Of a DNA stretch of 46,998 nt, positions 7,952 to 15,366 are shown piece after piece (position 1 is the stretch's first letter; each line of letters begins with the position of its first letter). Source of the stretch: Saprospiraceae bacterium (lineage in GTDB: Bacteria > Bacteroidota > Bacteroidia > Chitinophagales > Saprospiraceae). The DNA is taken from positions 25,738 through 72,735 of the forward strand of contig JARGNR010000017.1 in assembly GCA_029212405.1 (NCBI GenBank), given 5' to 3'. The notes beneath the pieces are model-generated. The model was not told the origin of the DNA, did no database searches, and was given only the letters and a program-made list of their open reading frames with translations. The translations under genes and the position numbers were made by a program.

Positions 7952-9799
7952 TTATTTGAATACTGTAATATCGCCTTTCTTTTCAAAAACAACTCCATTT
8001 ATAAGAACCGCTTCAAAAATATAATAGAAAACTCCTGTCTCCACTTGTTTAGATTTAATATATCCATCCCACAATGCTCCTCCACTTTCAATATTCCTAT
8101 TTTTTATTTCATATATCAAACCTCCCCATCTGTCAAATACTCGAAAATCAGAAACCGTAGAAAGGCTCCTGCCATAATAATTTATCGTAAAAAAATCATT
8201 CACATTATCCCCATTGGGAGAAAATACATTGGGCAAGTAAATGAATGCTTCGTCACTTACTTCAACATACATAGAATCTGTTGCCTGACACCCCTTATCA
8301 TCTTCTACCAATATGACAATACTACCTGAATTATAGGGAACAAACAATGGGTCTTCACAATTCTGACAACTGAATACTCCGTCACCATTCCAATTAAACG
8401 ATTCAAATAATGTTGAATACGATACATCAATTGCAAATTCATCCCCTAATCGTAAAGATGTATCCAGCCCCAACTCCACGTCGATTTCTGGGGGATCAAA
8501 AAGAAAAATAGAATAGGAAGATGTACACTGATATCTATCTTCAGCAATTATTACATATTCTCCAGATGGAACTTCAATACCCAGTTCAGAATTTTCATCA
8601 TCTTGAATCAAGTATTCAATGTCACCATAACCACCCGATATCGAATTCACAATGATCGAACCATCATCAAACCCAAAGCACGACGGGGCGTTTGCGTTCA
8701 CTTGAAAATCCATTGCTAAAGATGGTACAAAGACAAGGTCAAGGAAGACTGTGCTGTCGCACCCATATTGTGATTCAAAGTTTTCAGTATAAATACCTGA
8801 AACCGACAATTGCTGATTGCCAAAATTGTAAATCACTCCTTCACATAAGGTATCTGTAATCTCATAGGTATCTGGCAAAATAGTTAGTTTTATCTCATCT
8901 GAGATTATTCTGCATTTTTCATTTAAAATATTGACTGGATTCCCTGCTGATAAATACCGATAATAATAATCCCCAGGGTTAAAATTGGTATGTGTTATTG
9001 TATTATTTACACTGTCTTCAAGAGTTACCCAATTCAATGCATCCGTACTGCTTTGCCATAGTATAGAAAAATTCTGTCCTTCAGCAGCTTCTATATCAGC
9101 AACAACGGTAAGAGGGTCATCATCAATACATAAAAAGATTGTAGTATCGCTTTCGATTCCAATAAACGATGAAGGTCCACATGGTCTAAAAGAAATATTA
9201 TCCAATGCTAAATCATTTCCACCTCCACCAGGAGCATTATTTCTTAACGTAAGCGTCACCGAAGTCTGGGTGTTGTCAGTGGTAAAAGAAAAACCATATT
9301 GCTTCCATCTTTCCGATTTTTCAATGTCCCCAGTAGAGTACACTTCCACACCATCAATTAAAAAACTTACATTCGGATCAATATGGTTGGGAGTTCCTAT
9401 CCGTATCAGGTTTAAAATATCTGCTGAAAACTCATATAATGTGTTCTCGCATAAACCATCTACCACCTCTTCATAAAAATCACCTGGTGCATAACTTGCA
9501 TTGACAACCATCATATATCCGTTTGGACTATTTGAATTATCTCCTGCAACAATCCAAGTTGGATACAACCCTGCCAATGCTCCTGTATTGCTACAGATGG
9601 TATAAAACCCATCACTAGGAACACTTGTCGTATAGGAATATCCAGGAGCAATATTGGGATTCGTCGCTAAAACTGGAGCTAGGCCACTACCAAAATCTCC
9701 TCGCTCAAATATATTTTCACCTAAGTTACCACTACAAACTTGAGCGCTTAGTGCTCCGAAGTTTACAAAAAATAAAAGTGTAACTATAATTGATTTCAT
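7952..9799 (-). CDS. Secreted SprB-repeat protein with type B (gliding-motility) C-terminal domain
   Basis: I chose the ATG at 9799 (MKSIIVTLLFFVNFGALSAQ, a clean signal peptide) over a non-ATG start 15 nt upstream. Residues about 20-205 form a jelly-roll-like module, similar in style to carbohydrate-binding domains (ENIFERGDFGSG, TLYEFSADILNL, VSFLIDGVEVY, NDLALDNISFRPC). A segment near residues 355-430 looks like a SprB repeat (APSCFGFDDGSIIV, SGGYGDIEYLI, PSGEYVIIAED). The C-terminal 90 residues are the type B sorting domain (YLPNVFSPNGDNVNDF, FRVFDRWGGLIYE, ETGVFYYIFEAV). Sec then T9SS export to the cell surface is expected; SprB itself is a gliding adhesin. The role here is likely adhesion, not proven. 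Confidence 0.87.
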   Translation of the reverse strand: MKSIIVTLLFFVNFGALSAQVCSGNLGENIFERGDFGSGLAPVLATNPNIAPGYSYTTSVPSDGFYTICSNTGALAGLYPTWIVAGDNSNSPNGYMMVVNASYAPGDFYEEVVDGLCENTLYEFSADILNLIRIGTPNHIDPNVSFLIDGVEVYSTGDIEKSERWKQYGFSFTTDNTQTSVTLTLRNNAPGGGGNDLALDNISFRPCGPSSFIGIESDTTIFLCIDDDPLTVVADIEAAEGQNFSILWQSSTDALNWVTLEDSVNNTITHTNFNPGDYYYRYLSAGNPVNILNEKCRIISDEIKLTILPDTYEITDTLCEGVIYNFGNQQLSVSGIYTENFESQYGCDSTVFLDLVFVPSLAMDFQVNANAPSCFGFDDGSIIVNSISGGYGDIEYLIQDDENSELGIEVPSGEYVIIAEDRYQCTSSYSIFLFDPPEIDVELGLDTSLRLGDEFAIDVSYSTLFESFNWNGDGVFSCQNCEDPLFVPYNSGSIVILVEDDKGCQATDSMYVEVSDEAFIYLPNVFSPNGDNVNDFFTINYYGRSLSTVSDFRVFDRWGGLIYEIKNRNIESGGALWDGYIKSKQVETGVFYYIFEAVLINGVVFEKKGDITVFK

Positions 9800-9833
9800 A
9801 CGCAAAACTAACAATTCTTTGGTGTTTTTGTTG

Positions 9834-10775
9834 TTAATACAGAGAGGAAGGGTTTAGAGAAAATTGCCAAACAAATTGATTTGGTCGAAGTGTTTGACCT
9901 TCCTTAAATAGATAGTTTTTGCCATCATTCGTCTTCATAGGTAAATGCAGGTTTTTTGTCTTATTCATAAATCTGGGCAGAAAATATGCATCATGAAAAA
10001 CTTTATTTTGAACAATATGTCTCACTTTCTCAGAATCAACTCCCACTTGACCTCCTATGCTTTGTCCATATCCAATATCCCCAATAACATTGAAACTCAA
10101 AATTCCATGACTTAACATTCCATAATTACATTCAGAAATATCTCGATAGCCCCATCTGGCTGGATAATCACTATCTCTAACCTTCTGAACTTCTTTACAA
10201 TGTGAGTCTCCTGTCCAAATCAACAACTTTGATAAATATAATGTCCTTTTGTCATAAAAACCAAACGCAAACCCTCCCGTACGATATCTATCCTTGCCAT
10301 TTGTATTGGCAAACACATCATTACTAAATTGAGTAATCGTTTTGTTGAAGCGCATATGCAAGGTTCCGACATTCTGGGCTGTTCCTATCTTATTAAAAAA
10401 CCTCTGCCAAGTGTATCCTATACTGTTCTTTCGGAATCTACTGTCTAAAAACTTCACGTAACTTAGTTCTTCCTCTTCTTGATAGAACACATCCCCCCAC
10501 ACATAATGTGCTGTGCCCGAAAAGGTATGTTCCAAATGCCTTCTAGGTGGTCCAATATTTCGGAAATGATATACGACACCATATGCTAAGGATAACTCAA
10601 TATCTTGTTGACCTAGATATTCTCCTACAATTCGGAAACCACAATTCATTTCTGGATAACCCACATTTGTGGTAATTTGAAAATGTATTTTCCATGTATC
10701 AATTTGACTAATCCCCAATGCAGAGATAGATAGGTTTAATCCTAATATCAGTATAGACCGCAACAAAAATGTCAA
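9834..10775 (-). CDS. Exported protein resembling polymorphic toxin type 23
   Basis: The frame has no in-frame ATG before residue 43; an in-frame stop lies upstream, and only the TTG at 10775 (or TTGs at 10766 and 10763) keeps the obvious signal peptide (LLRSILILGLNLSISALG, cut near ISQ). I therefore call a TTG start. The C-terminal half has features I associate with the polymorphic toxin type 23 domain of Bacteroidota: DRYRTGG in a beta-rich run, then a GGQVGVDSEKVRHIVQN block with HDAYFLP, and a final NPSSLY. That family is a predicted effector domain normally at the end of large secreted proteins; here it stands almost alone behind a signal peptide. The assignment is from memory and distant. 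It could equally be an ordinary outer-membrane or periplasmic protein. No neighbouring immunity gene is evident. Confidence 0.5.
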   Translation of the reverse strand: MTFLLRSILILGLNLSISALGISQIDTWKIHFQITTNVGYPEMNCGFRIVGEYLGQQDIELSLAYGVVYHFRNIGPPRRHLEHTFSGTAHYVWGDVFYQEEEELSYVKFLDSRFRKNSIGYTWQRFFNKIGTAQNVGTLHMRFNKTITQFSNDVFANTNGKDRYRTGGFAFGFYDKRTLYLSKLLIWTGDSHCKEVQKVRDSDYPARWGYRDISECNYGMLSHGILSFNVIGDIGYGQSIGGQVGVDSEKVRHIVQNKVFHDAYFLPRFMNKTKNLHLPMKTNDGKNYLFKEGQTLRPNQFVWQFSLNPSSLY

Positions 10776-10935
10776 AAAATGAGGTTTATAAATTATTATA
10801 AAAATGAAATATTCAAACTTTTATTCTTTATAACGACGAAAAGATAGGAATAAAAAGAACGAACCTTATATACTTTCGTTTATTTAGTATATTGAAGACA
10901 ATTCCATTTACGTTTCCATTAATGAACTATCCATA
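10776..10935. promoter_or_regulatory. Divergent intergenic region (promoters not resolved)
   Basis: These 160 AT-rich nucleotides separate the minus-strand toxin-23-like gene from the plus-strand 908-residue protein, so both promoters should be here. The best -7-like words each differ from TAnnTTTG by one base: TACTTTCG near 10871 on the plus strand and TATCTTTT near 10847 on the minus strand. Neither has a clear -33 TTG. Confidence 0.3.
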
Positions 10936-13662
10936 ATGATAGATATGAAGATATTACTAAAATGTTTGATGTCTGTGTTGATGGTGGCTTGCATTGCTTT
11001 CAATGCAGATGCAACTCACAATCGAGCAGGTGAAATAACGTATGTACAAACTGGTCCGCTTACGATTACAATGACGGTAACTACTTATACTAAAACCAGC
11101 AGTATTCAAGCCGATCGAGACAGTATTGAGATTTTTTGGGGTGACGGTACAAGTCAATTTGTCCAGAGAACAAATGGAAACGGTATCCCTTTAGGGAATG
11201 ACGTAAAACTAAACACCTACACCAAAGAACACACTTATCCAGGTAGAGCTACCTATACCATTGGATTTGCAGATCCCAATAGAGTAGCCAATATTTTAAA
11301 TGTAAACTACCCGAATTCAGTGGAGGTTGAGTTTTTCTTATCTACTACATTTACATTGCTCGACCCTCAATTCCAAGGTGTAAACAGTTCGGCTATATTA
11401 TTACAACCACCTCTGGATATTGCATGTGCAAACAAAGTTTTTGTTCATAATCCTAATGCCTTTGACCCAGATGGGGATAGTTTGTCTTACGACTTGGTCG
11501 TTCCTAAAATGTCAGCTGATAATGAAGTTCCTGGATACCTGTTCCCCAATGAAGTAAGTCCTGGTCTTTTAAATAAAATTACCCTTGATCCTATTACTGG
11601 AGATTTCATATGGGATACACCCAAACAACAAGGAGAATATAACATTGCAATAAGAATCAATGAATGGCGTGATGGAGTCTTACTTAATTCTATCATTCGA
11701 GACATGCAAATACTCGTAGTTTCTTGTGAAAATGATCCACCAACTATTAATGTCATTGAAGAAATTTGTGTAATTGCTGGTGAAGAAATCAACTTACCTA
11801 TCATTGTCAATGATCCTAACGAAGGTCAAAAAGTAGGCCTCTTTGCATCTGGTGGACCTTTTGTCGTTGAAAATGACTCTGCTCGATTAGAAAACAACAA
11901 TGGATTTCAAGAACCAGAGTATACTGCAAACTTTGTATGGCAAACCACCTGCAATCATATTTCAGATCGATACTATCAAGTTGTTTTTAGAGCTGTGGAT
12001 AACTTTTTTACTGATACCACTGGATTAGCCACTTTAAAAACCGTTCGAATTCGTGTTGTAGGCCCTCAGCCAGAAAATTTAACAGCAGAATCAGAAATCA
12101 GTGGAATCAGACTTTTCTGGGATGCTCCATATGCTTGTGAAATAACAGACAATGAAAAGTTTCAAGGATTCTCCGTCTGGCGAAAAATTGGAAGTACCTC
12201 TTTGCTTTTTGACGAATGTAATCCTGGATTGAGTAATTCACCCTATACTAAAATAATCTTTCAAACTAAAAATAAGAATGGTGATAAATACACCACTATT
12301 GATAATAATGTAGAAAAAGGTATAACCTATTGCTACCGAATCGTAGCGGAATTTGCCCAAATTACATCCACTGGAAATCCCTACAATAGAATTGAAAGCT
12401 TGCGTTCCAATGAAATTTGTCTTCAATTAGCGAGAGACCTTCCGCTTCTTACCAAAGTGTCAATAGATAACACAGATCTATCGAATGGTGAAGTACACTT
12501 AAGATGGACCAAACCCCTTGCCGAAGATTTGGATACAACCGTAAATCTCCCCCCATACACTTATGAACTCTATAGATCTGTGGATGATGGAGTAAGTTTC
12601 AATTTGATTCCTGAATTTACTGTGACGACCGCTTCTCTATATGAAGAAATCGATACAAATTTCTTTGATCAAAACCTAAATACTGTTGCTATTCAACCTC
12701 ACTATTTTATTAAGTTCTATAGCAATAATCTAGAGTATGGAGATTCTCCAGAGGTCAGTTCTACCTATTTAACCATTGCTCCTAGTGATGAACAACAAGA
12801 GCTTTCATGGGTTGAATTTGTCCCTTGGACCAAATCAGAATACAATATTTATTATACCGAACCGGGAAGCACCCAATTTGAATATCTAGCCACGACAGCT
12901 ACTCCTTCTTACAACCATATTGGTCTTAAAAATGGCCTGGAATACTGTTATTACATTGAAGGAATTGGCTCTTATAACATTCCGGATATAGAAGATCCAT
13001 TAATCAACTTATCGCAACAAGTATGTAGTGTTCCTTTTGACAATATCCCACCGTGCCCACCTAAGTTAGATGTTGAAAATTTGTGTAATGATGGTACCAT
13101 GGAGATTGATCTTACTGAACTTGTTAATACATTAGCCTATTCAAGACCTAATGCAGATTGTAATGATACGGATGATGTAGCAGGATATTATATATACTTT
13201 AATGACATCGAAGGGCAAACTTTAACGAAGATCGATTCTATTTTTGAAGAATCTGTAAATAGATATGAACACACGCCAACTAGAGGTATTTCAGGATGTT
13301 ATGCCGTTTCAGCGTTTGATTTCAATGGCAATGAAAGTGAATTGAGCAATATTGTCTGCGTTGATAATTGTCCAGAATATCAACTACCAAATACTTTCAC
13401 GCCAAACCGAGATGGAGCGAATGAGCTTTTTGTACCTACGATCAATCGTTTTATTGAAACCGTTGATTTCCAAGTGTACAATCAATGGGGAAATATTGTC
13501 TTCGAATCGCAGGATCCTCTTCTATTATGGGATGGTACATCAAACGGCAAAGATTTAGCAGATGGGACATATTATTATACATGCAGAATTATTGAACAAA
13601 GAGTAACGGGTAATGTTGAAGGTAACGTTCTCTTAAAGGGGCAAATCAACATAATTCGATAA
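10936..13662 (+). CDS. Large secreted adhesin-like protein with fibronectin-type domains and type B C-terminal domain
   Basis: Starts at 10936 or at the second ATG, 10945; both give a signal peptide (ILLKCLMSVLMVACIAF, cut near NADA). After cleavage the protein begins THNRAGEITYVQTG, an N-terminal module often seen in large Bacteroidota gliding-type surface proteins. Next is a cadherin/Ig-like stretch (FDPDGDSLSYDLV, FIWDTPKQQGEYNIAI). Several fibronectin type III-like repeats follow from about residue 375 (NLTAESEISGIRLFWD, EVHLRWTKPLAEDL, TYELYRSVDDGVSF). The C-terminal 90 residues are the type B sorting domain (LPNTFTPNRDGANELF, FQVYNQWGNIVFE, DGTYYYTCRI). T9SS export to the cell surface is expected, as adhesin or structural protein. 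The riboflavin synthase gene starts 47 nt downstream. Confidence 0.87.
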   Translation: MIDMKILLKCLMSVLMVACIAFNADATHNRAGEITYVQTGPLTITMTVTTYTKTSSIQADRDSIEIFWGDGTSQFVQRTNGNGIPLGNDVKLNTYTKEHTYPGRATYTIGFADPNRVANILNVNYPNSVEVEFFLSTTFTLLDPQFQGVNSSAILLQPPLDIACANKVFVHNPNAFDPDGDSLSYDLVVPKMSADNEVPGYLFPNEVSPGLLNKITLDPITGDFIWDTPKQQGEYNIAIRINEWRDGVLLNSIIRDMQILVVSCENDPPTINVIEEICVIAGEEINLPIIVNDPNEGQKVGLFASGGPFVVENDSARLENNNGFQEPEYTANFVWQTTCNHISDRYYQVVFRAVDNFFTDTTGLATLKTVRIRVVGPQPENLTAESEISGIRLFWDAPYACEITDNEKFQGFSVWRKIGSTSLLFDECNPGLSNSPYTKIIFQTKNKNGDKYTTIDNNVEKGITYCYRIVAEFAQITSTGNPYNRIESLRSNEICLQLARDLPLLTKVSIDNTDLSNGEVHLRWTKPLAEDLDTTVNLPPYTYELYRSVDDGVSFNLIPEFTVTTASLYEEIDTNFFDQNLNTVAIQPHYFIKFYSNNLEYGDSPEVSSTYLTIAPSDEQQELSWVEFVPWTKSEYNIYYTEPGSTQFEYLATTATPSYNHIGLKNGLEYCYYIEGIGSYNIPDIEDPLINLSQQVCSVPFDNIPPCPPKLDVENLCNDGTMEIDLTELVNTLAYSRPNADCNDTDDVAGYYIYFNDIEGQTLTKIDSIFEESVNRYEHTPTRGISGCYAVSAFDFNGNESELSNIVCVDNCPEYQLPNTFTPNRDGANELFVPTINRFIETVDFQVYNQWGNIVFESQDPLLLWDGTSNGKDLADGTYYYTCRIIEQRVTGNVEGNVLLKGQINIIR

Positions 13663-13709
13663 TTACAGAAATAAGCTTCTGTTTGCTACTGTTCAAAATA
13701 ATATAAATA

Positions 13710-14312
13710 ATGTTTACAGGAATCATTGAAAGACTAGGTAAAATCAAGTCTATTGTACAAGAAAATTCGAACTATCACTTCACCATTCACTCAGGAATAG
13801 AATCTGAATTATACATTGACCAAAGTATAGCACATAATGGAGTATGCTTAACTATTGTAGAACTCAATGATGAATCCTATGTGGTAACTGCCATAAAGGA
13901 GACCATGATTAAAACTAATCTGGGGACGCTATCTGTCGGAGATGAAGTTAATCTGGAGCGCGCCACTCTTTCTGGTCAAACTAGAATGGATGGTCATATC
14001 GTACAAGGACATGTTGATGGAACTACAACGTGCACTAAAGTCTCAGATGAAAACGGAAGTTGGTATTTCACCTTTCAACTCAATGATAAAAATAGGTCAT
14101 TAGTAGTCGATAAAGGCTCCGTTTGTATCAATGGAGTGAGTCTTACTGTTGTTAATCCAACAAAAGATGAATTTTCAGTTGCCATTATTCCATATACCTA
14201 TGCGCATACCAATTTTAAGGATATTAAAAAGGGAGATACCGTTAATTTAGAGTTTGATATTATTGGGAAGTATGTGCAACGGTATTTGGAGAATATAAAA
14301 ATTGATTACTAA
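13710..14312 (+). CDS. ribE: Riboflavin synthase, alpha subunit
   Basis: Converts two 6,7-dimethyl-8-ribityllumazine molecules to riboflavin plus a pyrimidine product in the cytosol. The 200-residue length is standard. It opens with the family signature MFTGIIERLG and contains the two lumazine-binding repeats: repeat 1 with AHNGVCLTIVE (residues 41-51) and repeat 2 with INGVSLTVVNP (140-150), joined by the conserved MDGHIVQGHVDG (93-104). It stands alone among surface-protein genes, away from other rib genes; the 47-nt gap upstream is too short for an FMN riboswitch. A terminator lies 77 nt downstream. The symbol ribE is used in E. coli; Bacillus nomenclature differs. Confidence 0.95.
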   Translation: MFTGIIERLGKIKSIVQENSNYHFTIHSGIESELYIDQSIAHNGVCLTIVELNDESYVVTAIKETMIKTNLGTLSVGDEVNLERATLSGQTRMDGHIVQGHVDGTTTCTKVSDENGSWYFTFQLNDKNRSLVVDKGSVCINGVSLTVVNPTKDEFSVAIIPYTYAHTNFKDIKKGDTVNLEFDIIGKYVQRYLENIKIDY

Positions 14313-14389
14313 TTTGCTATTTCACTCTTTCTAGCAACATCAACACCATTTGATAACTGTTTAGGACTTCTTATTTTTTATTGAATCTT

Positions 14390-14425
14390 AAAACTATAGT
14401 ATAACTTTTGTTATACCATAGTTTT
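14390..14425 (+). terminator. Terminator after riboflavin synthase
   Basis: A 16-bp inverted repeat, AAAACTATAGTATAAC with GTTATACCATAGTTTT, has one mismatch on the plus strand, a TTTT loop and a T-rich tail. On the minus strand the mismatch becomes a G-U pair, so it may act in both directions. Confidence 0.75.
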
Positions 14426-14437
14426 ATTTATTGAAAA

Positions 14438-14445
14438 TAACTTTG
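14438..14445 (+). promoter_or_regulatory. Candidate -7 element (TAACTTTG) for the M43-like protease
   Basis: TAACTTTG is an exact TAnnTTTG match between the terminator and the protease start, predicting transcription from about 14451 and a leader of about 20 nt. The nearest upstream TTG is 27 nt away, longer than the usual -33/-7 spacing, so the promoter is only partly supported. Confidence 0.4.
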
Positions 14446-14471
14446 ATTATTGTTAACCAAATTTAATAGTC

Positions 14472-15296
14472 ATGTCATTTTTTATAAATAATAGAGAATT
14501 TGAAAGTAAAGAAGATTTTATTAAATGGGGTAGAGGATGCGCCACAAAAATTCCAACTCCAAGTGATATTTTAAGAATAGATGAAGAAATAAAATCTAGT
14601 CGAGCACGAGCCAAAAGATTTACAAGTTTAGCAATCAATGTTAAATTCATTCATATTACAGATGGAAATAAGGGTCATGTAACTAGGAGACAAAGAGAAG
14701 AGCAGATAAATGTGCTTAACAATGCACTTAAAGGTGTAAAATTAAAATTTCAATACAAAGAAGAAGAAGTCAAATTTGAGAATAATAAATCTTGGTATTA
14801 TATGAGTCACAATAGCCCTGAAGAAAGACATGCAAAATCAAAATTATCGTTTGATAGTTTTAAGTATCTTAATTTTTATACTGGCGGATTAGGTAAAGGA
14901 TTATTAGGATGGGCCACGTTTCCATATGATTTGGCAGGCGATCCAGTAATGGATGGAGTTGTGCTTCTTGACGAATCTTTACCTTATGGAAATGCAAGTC
15001 CATATAATCTAGGCATGACAGGGGTTCACGAAGTATGCCATTGGTTGGGATTATTTCATACTTTTCAAGGGGGTTGTAATGGAATAGGTGACCATGTTGC
15101 CGATACAGTTTCACATAAAGGTCCTAATTACGGTAAACCTACTTTAGGTTTACCACATAATGCTTGTGATAAACTTAAGAATGCCCCTATTCAAAACTAT
15201 ATGAACTATGTAGATGATATTTGGATGAAAAATTTAACAATACAACAAGAAAAGCGAATTCAAGACCACATTCTTTTGTATCGAACTGAGTTGTAA
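14472..15296 (+). CDS. Pappalysin-like (M43 family) zinc metalloprotease without signal peptide
   Basis: Residues 186-196 read HEVCHWLGLFH, an HExxHxxGxxH zinc motif with three His ligands and catalytic Glu187. It is followed by TFQGGC, GDHVADT and the Met-turn NYMNYVDD, the pattern of M43 cytophagalysin/pappalysin peptidases. The commoner form of the motif is HEVGH; Cys at that position is unusual. The start MSFFINNREFESKED is hydrophilic, so no signal peptide, lipobox or T9SS domain is present, whereas known Bacteroidota M43 enzymes are normally secreted multidomain proteins. Residues 1-60 are charged and helical and could be a pro-region. It sits alone between two terminators. Possible explanations are an intracellular protease, export by another route, or a recently acquired or shortened gene. 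The peptidase fold is well supported, the role is not. Confidence 0.82.
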   Translation: MSFFINNREFESKEDFIKWGRGCATKIPTPSDILRIDEEIKSSRARAKRFTSLAINVKFIHITDGNKGHVTRRQREEQINVLNNALKGVKLKFQYKEEEVKFENNKSWYYMSHNSPEERHAKSKLSFDSFKYLNFYTGGLGKGLLGWATFPYDLAGDPVMDGVVLLDESLPYGNASPYNLGMTGVHEVCHWLGLFHTFQGGCNGIGDHVADTVSHKGPNYGKPTLGLPHNACDKLKNAPIQNYMNYVDDIWMKNLTIQQEKRIQDHILLYRTEL

Positions 15297-15313
15297 AACC
15301 CATACACATATAA

Positions 15314-15347
15314 TAAAAAAGGAAGCCAAAAATGACTTCCTTTTTTT
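15314..15347. terminator. Bidirectional terminator between the protease gene and rpoC
   Basis: AAAAAAGGAAG and CTTCCTTTTTT flank a loop of about ten nt, with T-runs on whichever strand is read. It serves the plus-strand protease gene ending at 15296 and the minus-strand rpoC ending at 15367, so it closes the whole rpoBC transcript. Confidence 0.85.
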
Positions 15348-15366
15348 ATTAATATGGAAAAGCAAA

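Noticed and set aside
8985-9476. 163-residue plus-strand reading frame inside the SprB-repeat gene
   Set aside because: Low-complexity shadow of a clear secreted-protein gene; no start signal or recognisable domain.
13663-13709. FMN riboswitch before riboflavin synthase
   Set aside because: The gap is 47 nt, far shorter than the aptamer, and none of its conserved elements is present.
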